Source of the DNA: Blautia sp. An81
Lineage (GTDB): Bacteria; Bacillota; Clostridia; Lachnospirales; Lachnospiraceae
Length of the DNA stretch: 64,000 nt
Reading direction: 5' to 3'
Assembly: GCF_002161285.1 (NCBI RefSeq)
Contig: NZ_NFHH01000001.1
Location: 248,001 to 312,000, forward strand
Shown here: in pieces, positions 59,504 through 64,000 of the stretch
Layout of the letters: every line of letters starts with the position of its first letter
How positions within the stretch are numbered: position 1 is the first letter of the stretch
Made by a program: the position numbers and the translations under genes
Notes under the pieces: model-generated
The model's input: the letters and a program-made list of their open reading frames with translations, nothing else
Told to the model about the DNA's origin: nothing
Databases searched by the model: none

Positions 59504-60436
59504 TCAGCCTAAAAGCTCTCCTGTGTTCAGATGAAATCCCCGCAGAAAGGCTCCTGTATCCATACGCTTCTTCCCCTCAAGCTGGACCTCTTTTATCTTC
59601 AACAGACCTTTGCCAGTCTTGACATAGAAAGCATCCTTCTCTACTCGAAGGATTTCCCCAGGCCTTCCCTCTTCTTCCTGTTCTTCCACCTGGGCCTGCC
59701 AGAGTTTCAGAGTTTTTCCCTGAAGTTTTGTATATGCGCTGGGCCAGGGATTCAGACCCCTGATGAGCTGTTCAATAGACTTTGCAGACTCATTCCAGTT
59801 AACTTCTCCCATCTTTTTGCTGATCATAGAAGCATAGGCTGTAGTGCTTTCCTCCGGCTGTTTTTCTCTTACTGCCTTTCCCTCTTCCAGGTCTTTTAAC
59901 ACTTTCACACACAGTCTGGCTCCTGCCTGACTCAGTTTGTCAAAGAGGCTTCCGCCTGTCTCATCTTCTGCCAGAGGAACAACCACCTTGTCGATCATAT
60001 CTCCTGTGTCCAGTCCCTCATCCATCTGCATAATAGTCACTCCTGACTCTTTCTCCCCGTTTATCACCGCCCACTGGATAGGCGCTGCTCCTCTGTAGGC
60101 AGGAAGAAGAGATGCATGGACATTAATACAGCCATATCTGGGAATCTCCAGGATTTCCTTTGTAATGATCTGACCAAAAGCCGCCACTACGATCACATCC
60201 GGCGCCAGTCTGCGAAGGGTTTCTGTAAACTCTGTTTCCCGGACTTTTTGGGGCTGATATACTGGGATCTGATGTTTTAGAGCTACCTCTTTCACCGGTG
60301 TGGCCATAAGGGTCTTTCCCCTGCCTTTTGGCTTATCCGGCTGAGTGACTACACCTATGAGCTCATGGCCTGCCTGGATCAGGGCTTCCAGAGTTCCCAC
60401 GGCAAAATCCGGGGTTCCCATAAAAACTATTTTCAT
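59504..60436 (-). CDS. fmt: Methionyl-tRNA formyltransferase
   Basis: 310 residues. The 10-formyl-THF domain has VFMGTPDFAVGTLEALIQ and VHASLLPAYRGAAPIQWAV (catalytic His-Asn region), followed by GVTIMQMDEGLDTGDMI. The C-terminal OB-like domain binds tRNA. It formylates initiator Met-tRNA. It overlaps def in an ATGA junction, so formylation and deformylation are translationally coupled. Confidence 0.97.
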   Translation of the reverse strand: MKIVFMGTPDFAVGTLEALIQAGHELIGVVTQPDKPKGRGKTLMATPVKEVALKHQIPVYQPQKVRETEFTETLRRLAPDVIVVAAFGQIITKEILEIPRYGCINVHASLLPAYRGAAPIQWAVINGEKESGVTIMQMDEGLDTGDMIDKVVVPLAEDETGGSLFDKLSQAGARLCVKVLKDLEEGKAVREKQPEESTTAYASMISKKMGEVNWNESAKSIEQLIRGLNPWPSAYTKLQGKTLKLWQAQVEEQEEEGRPGEILRVEKDAFYVKTGKGLLKIKEVQLEGKKRMDTGAFLRGFHLNTGELLG

Positions 60437-60915
60437 TCTTCCTCGTCCTCCTCATAATTGGTCCGGCGCAGTTCTCCTTCCACCAGTTCTGTGTACATTT
60501 TTCCATGGAGATGATCGGTTTCATGACAAATGGCTCTTGCCAGAAGCTCGGTTCCTTCCAGGATGATTTCCTCCATATTTTCGTTAAGAGCCTTTACCTT
60601 TACATAATTTGGACGGGTAACAGTACCGCTCATGCCAGGAAGGCTTAAGCATCCCTCATCTCCTGTCTGGGAACCAGAAGTCTCTATAATTTCCGGATTG
60701 ATCAGCACATGGGGGTCTTCTCCTGTGGTGTCAATAACTACCACCTGTTTTAAAATTCCCACCTGGGGAGCCGCCAGACCTACTCCATAGGCGTCATACA
60801 TAGTATCAAACATATCCTGGATCAATTCCTGGATCTTGGGAGTCATCTTCTCTATCTTTCTGCATTTCTTTGTCAGGATTGGATCTCCCTGTATTCTGAT
60901 GTTTCTAAGTGCCAT
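60433..60915 (-). CDS. def: Peptide deformylase
   Basis: 160 residues. The three family motifs are GVGLAAPQVG, DEGCLSLPG and AICHETDHLHG; the Cys and two His bind the metal and Glu is catalytic. It removes formyl from nascent proteins. The ATG at 60915 follows AAAGGAGG, so the longer frame starting inside the priA end is not used. It lies 34 bases after priA. Confidence 0.97.
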   Translation of the reverse strand: MALRNIRIQGDPILTKKCRKIEKMTPKIQELIQDMFDTMYDAYGVGLAAPQVGILKQVVVIDTTGEDPHVLINPEIIETSGSQTGDEGCLSLPGMSGTVTRPNYVKVKALNENMEEIILEGTELLARAICHETDHLHGKMYTELVEGELRRTNYEEDEEE

Positions 60916-60949
60916 TTTTACGGCCTCCTTTTCTTTTTCGTATTTATAT

Positions 60950-63175
60950 TTACACATTAAAATCAAATTGTATATAGATGTTCCGGAATCCCCGATTGAC
61001 CTCTATATATTTTTCCAGAGCGTTTTTGATCCTTACCAGGACTTCCCGGTCCTGATGGCGCATGTAGAGGACACGGCGGTACATGTCCTGGACTTTCGCC
61101 ACAGTTTCCGGTGCAGGTCCGATGAGTATCAGATCCTTTCCCTGATATATCCGCTCGATATATTTTCTGCAGTAGTCCATGGCCTGGTTCAGCAGCTCTT
61201 CTTCCTTTCCGGCGCCTCTGACAGCTGCCATAGCTGCCCTTGGGGGATAGCCCATCAAAGATCGGTAATCCATTTCCTCCTGGTAGAACCATTCATAATC
61301 CTGGGCTGCTGCAGCCTGGATACAATAATTGTCCGGGTGATAGGTCTGAATCACAGCCTCCCCGGCTGCCCTCCCTCTCCCGGCTCTTCCTACTGCCTGA
61401 AGGAGCAGCTGGAATGTTTTCTCTCCTGCCCGGTAATCTCCGCTGCACAGAGAAAGGTCCGCTGCCAGTACGCCTACCAGAGTTACCCTTGGAAAATCAT
61501 GGCCTTTTACGATCATCTGTGTCCCGATGAGAATGTCCGCCTCGCCATTTCCGAAAGCCGACAGAATCTTTTCATGATCATCTTTTTTTCTGGTAGTATC
61601 TGCGTCCATCCGCAGGACTTTCGCCCCGGGAAAACTTTTCCGGACCAGACTTTCTATCTGCTGTGTTCCTGCCCGGAATCCTCCTATATAAGGCGATCCG
61701 CATACCGGGCACTGCTTCACATCCATAGTCTCATAACCGCAGTAATGGCAGATCAGTCTGCCGTTTCTATGGGAAGTCAGGGACACGTCGCAGTGGGGAC
61801 ATTTCATTACATGGCCGCAGGAACGGCAGCTCACAAAACCGCTGTATCCTCTTCTGTTCAGAAAAAGGATGATCTGCTCCTTTTTCTCCAGTCTTTCCCT
61901 TATTTTTTCAGTAAGAAGACTGCTGAATACTGAACGGTTTCCTGTCTTTAATTCTTCCCTTAAATCCACGATTGATACAGCCGGAAGGGCGCTTCCGCCA
62001 TACCTCTGGTCCAGGCATACCAGGCGAAAAATCCCTGTTTCAGCTCTGTAATAGCTTTCCACACTGGGAGAAGCAGAGCCCATTACCACATAGGCCCCTT
62101 CTGCCTTTCCCCTCTGTATGGCAGTTTCCCTTGCATGATAGCAGGGGTTTTTTTCACTTTTATAAGAATCCTCATGCTCTTCATCTATCAAAATCAATCC
62201 CAGTTCTGGGAAGGGTGTAAACAGTGCTGAACGAGGGCCGATCATAACGGAGATTTCACCTTTCTTTGCCCGCTCAAACTGATCATACCGTTCTCCCTGA
62301 GACATTCTGGAATGGATAAGAGATACTTTTTCTCCGAATCTGGCGTAAAATCTGGACACATTCTGGTAAGTCAGGGCAATCTCCGGGATAAGGAGGATCA
62401 CCTGTCTCCCTCTTTCCAGAACATGGCTGATAAGTTCCATGTAAACCTGGGTTTTCCCGCTGCCGGTAACGCCTTTGATCAGACATGGCCGGGGAGCATC
62501 TGATTCCCATTCTTCCAGGATATCCTTTACTGCCTGCTGCTGTTCTTCACTGAGGACTGCCTTTTCTTCCGGAGAAATTCTTCTTGGAAGAGGCGTTCTG
62601 TAGTCTCTCTCCCTTTCAATGGAAACCAGTCCTTCTCTCTCAAAGCTCTTCACTGCTTCTCTGCTGATCTTCATTTCCTTTACCGCAGCGGAATACTCCA
62701 ATGTCTTCTTCTGGAGCAAGGCCCGCATAAGGCGTTCCTTTGCCCGGTAGTGTTTTCTCACATACTCTTCCAGCAGGCTGTCGCAGACTTTCGGGTCTGC
62801 TTTGAGGCAGATATATTTTTTCTCTCTGGCAGCCGCTTTTTCCTTTACAGGAAGAACTGTCTTCAAGGCCTGGTTCATGGTAGAACCATAGTTTCTGGCT
62901 ATCCACGCTGCAAGAGAGATCAGCCTGGATTCGATTTCCATTCCCTGTTCTTCCACAGCCAGGATCGGTTTTATTCTTGAAACTTCAATCTTTGGTTCCC
63001 GGGAAAGGCCTATCACATATCCGGTAATCTCTCTTCCTCCGTTTCCGAAAGGAATCCTGACCCTTTTCCCTGCCTCAACCTGGGCTGCCATTTCCGGGGG
63101 GACCAGATACTGAAAGGTCTTATCTAATTTTTCCTGAGAAATATCTACAATAATATCTGCGTATAAATCCTTCAT
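60950..63175 (-). CDS. priA: Primosomal replication protein N' (PriA helicase)
   Basis: 741 residues. N-terminal DNA-binding domain; helicase domains with VTGSGKTQVYMELI (Walker A), LILIDEEHEDSYK (DEEH box) and the C-terminal GTQMIVKGHDFP. Between them is the zinc-binding set CRSCGHVMKCPHC and CHYCGYET, CPVCGS. It restarts stalled replication forks. Its ATG is joined directly to the murE stop (TAAATG). Confidence 0.97.
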   Translation of the reverse strand: MKDLYADIIVDISQEKLDKTFQYLVPPEMAAQVEAGKRVRIPFGNGGREITGYVIGLSREPKIEVSRIKPILAVEEQGMEIESRLISLAAWIARNYGSTMNQALKTVLPVKEKAAAREKKYICLKADPKVCDSLLEEYVRKHYRAKERLMRALLQKKTLEYSAAVKEMKISREAVKSFEREGLVSIERERDYRTPLPRRISPEEKAVLSEEQQQAVKDILEEWESDAPRPCLIKGVTGSGKTQVYMELISHVLERGRQVILLIPEIALTYQNVSRFYARFGEKVSLIHSRMSQGERYDQFERAKKGEISVMIGPRSALFTPFPELGLILIDEEHEDSYKSEKNPCYHARETAIQRGKAEGAYVVMGSASPSVESYYRAETGIFRLVCLDQRYGGSALPAVSIVDLREELKTGNRSVFSSLLTEKIRERLEKKEQIILFLNRRGYSGFVSCRSCGHVMKCPHCDVSLTSHRNGRLICHYCGYETMDVKQCPVCGSPYIGGFRAGTQQIESLVRKSFPGAKVLRMDADTTRKKDDHEKILSAFGNGEADILIGTQMIVKGHDFPRVTLVGVLAADLSLCSGDYRAGEKTFQLLLQAVGRAGRGRAAGEAVIQTYHPDNYCIQAAAAQDYEWFYQEEMDYRSLMGYPPRAAMAAVRGAGKEEELLNQAMDYCRKYIERIYQGKDLILIGPAPETVAKVQDMYRRVLYMRHQDREVLVRIKNALEKYIEVNRGFRNIYIQFDFNV

Positions 63176-64000
63176 TTATTTTCTGCTGTCTTCTTCCAGG
63201 ATCTCCTGGATCAGCACTCTCTCATCCATAGGATATTTTTTCCCTTTGATCTCCTGATAATCCTCATGACCTTTTCCTGCAAGCACGATAATGTCTCCAG
63301 GCTGTCCATGGTGAATGGCATAGGCAATAGCTTCTTTTCGATCTATAATCTCCACATATTTCCCCTTGGTTTTTCCGATTCCCACTTTAATATCATCAAT
63401 GATCGCCTGGGGCTCCTCGTTTCTTGGGTTATCAGAGGTAATAATAGTCAGGTCTGCCAGATTTCCGGAAACTTCTCCCATCTCATATCTGCGGAGTCTG
63501 GAACGGTTTCCTCCACAGCCGAAAAGACATACCAGCCGGTTAGGCTTATATTCTTTTAAAGTAGTCAGAAGGCTTTCCAGACTCATGGCATTGTGAGCAT
63601 AATCAATCATCAGCGTAAACTCATTGGAAACCTTTACCATCTCAATCCTGCCCTTTACATGGGCGTTTTTTAAAGCCTTCTGGATATTTTCCACCGTCAC
63701 GCCGAAATGACGGCATACGGCGATGGCTGTAAGAGAATTATAAACGCTGAACTTCCCTGGCAGATCGATCTCCACAGGAAAATCCATCAGACCCTTCACA
63801 TTATACGCAATACCCAAAGTTCCCTTTCCGGTAACCAGACGGGTATCCTCTGCTCTCAAGTCTGCATTTGGTGAAAATCCAAATGTCTCTGCCTGGCAGG
63901 TATGTCCCTCCAGTATTTTTTCCAGATGGGGATCGTCTCCGTTAAAGATTCCTACCTTGCACTGTCTGAACAGGAGGCTCTTACAGTGGAGATAATCGTC
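63176..64000 (-). CDS. murE: UDP-N-acetylmuramoyl-tripeptide synthetase MurE, 5' end outside the window
   Basis: The last 274 residues are in the window; the frame runs open to the right edge. The C-terminal half has DYAHNAMSLESLL, the tripeptide motif SDNPRNEEPQAIIDDI, and KGHEDYQEIKGKKYPMDERV. The DNPR motif is typical of enzymes that add meso-diaminopimelate rather than lysine. It adds the third residue of the stem peptide. It is coupled to priA. The Mur ligase N-terminal domain and P-loop are not visible. Confidence 0.93.
   Translation of the reverse strand, partial: DDYLHCKSLLFRQCKVGIFNGDDPHLEKILEGHTCQAETFGFSPNADLRAEDTRLVTGKGTLGIAYNVKGLMDFPVEIDLPGKFSVYNSLTAIAVCRHFGVTVENIQKALKNAHVKGRIEMVKVSNEFTLMIDYAHNAMSLESLLTTLKEYKPNRLVCLFGCGGNRSRLRRYEMGEVSGNLADLTIITSDNPRNEEPQAIIDDIKVGIGKTKGKYVEIIDRKEAIAYAIHHGQPGDIIVLAGKGHEDYQEIKGKKYPMDERVLIQEILEEDSRK

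Overview
The window looks like chromosomal DNA of a spore-forming, low-to-mid GC Firmicute, most likely a member of the Lachnospiraceae (gut Clostridia). The evidence is an mraZ-rsmH-ftsL-pbp-mraY-murD-ftsW-murA-divIB-ftsZ division and wall cluster, spoIIGA-sigE, sigH and a Spo0E-like regulator, strong AGGAGG ribosome binding sites, a T-box on cysE-cysS, and a clostridial SpaA/VaFE surface protein. MurE carries the DNPR motif typical of meso-diaminopimelate-adding enzymes. The genus is not resolved. Almost every gene lies on the minus strand.

Layout, left to right. (1) 1-11.3 kb, the most accessory part: a GNAT pseudogene broken by an internal deletion, a DUF3786 protein, a second GNAT enzyme, an LD-carboxypeptidase-like S66 peptidase, a decayed scrap resembling an AEC permease, and a 2350-residue sortase-anchored surface protein. 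That protein has a thioester-like head, nine SpaA/Cna-B-like domains and seven VaFE repeats. Its gene has a long structured leader and a short upstream ORF overlapping its start codon. A lone r1t-type phage holin and tRNA-Ala(GGC) follow. (2) 11.3-19.6 kb: a 2-hydroxyacid dehydrogenase, the T-box operon cysE-cysS-mrnC-rlmB-sigH, gdhA, an AraC regulator and ispF. (3) 19.6-24.2 kb: metal handling (csoR, copA with a CopZ-like C-terminal domain that has its own ribosome binding site, a ZIP transporter) and a DUF1648 membrane protein. (4) 24.2-30.2 kb: sugar-acid and pentose use (araD, araR, ylmC, two PfkB kinases, eda, divergent kdgR). (5) 30.4-36.9 kb: an SPFH / small ribbon-helix-helix / YbjQ cluster, spoIIGA-sigE with a Spo0A-type promoter, divergent aroD and aroE, and moaB and moaC. 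(6) 36.9-50.2 kb: the division cluster, headed by mraZ and a four-repeat MraZ operator; ftsZ also has its own promoter. (7) 50.3-64 kb: spo0E, ychF, thiN, rpe, rsgA, pknB, prpC, rlmN, rsmB, fmt, def, priA and the 3' part of murE.

I found no defence island, CRISPR array, transposase or new enzymatic system. The most noteworthy signals are small: a family of four dispersed palindromic elements sharing an internal core and sitting at gene ends; the adhesin leader with its overlapping ORF; a ribbon-helix-helix gene with a non-AUG start; the internal translation start inside copA; and a hairpin carrying the ribosome binding site of ylmC.
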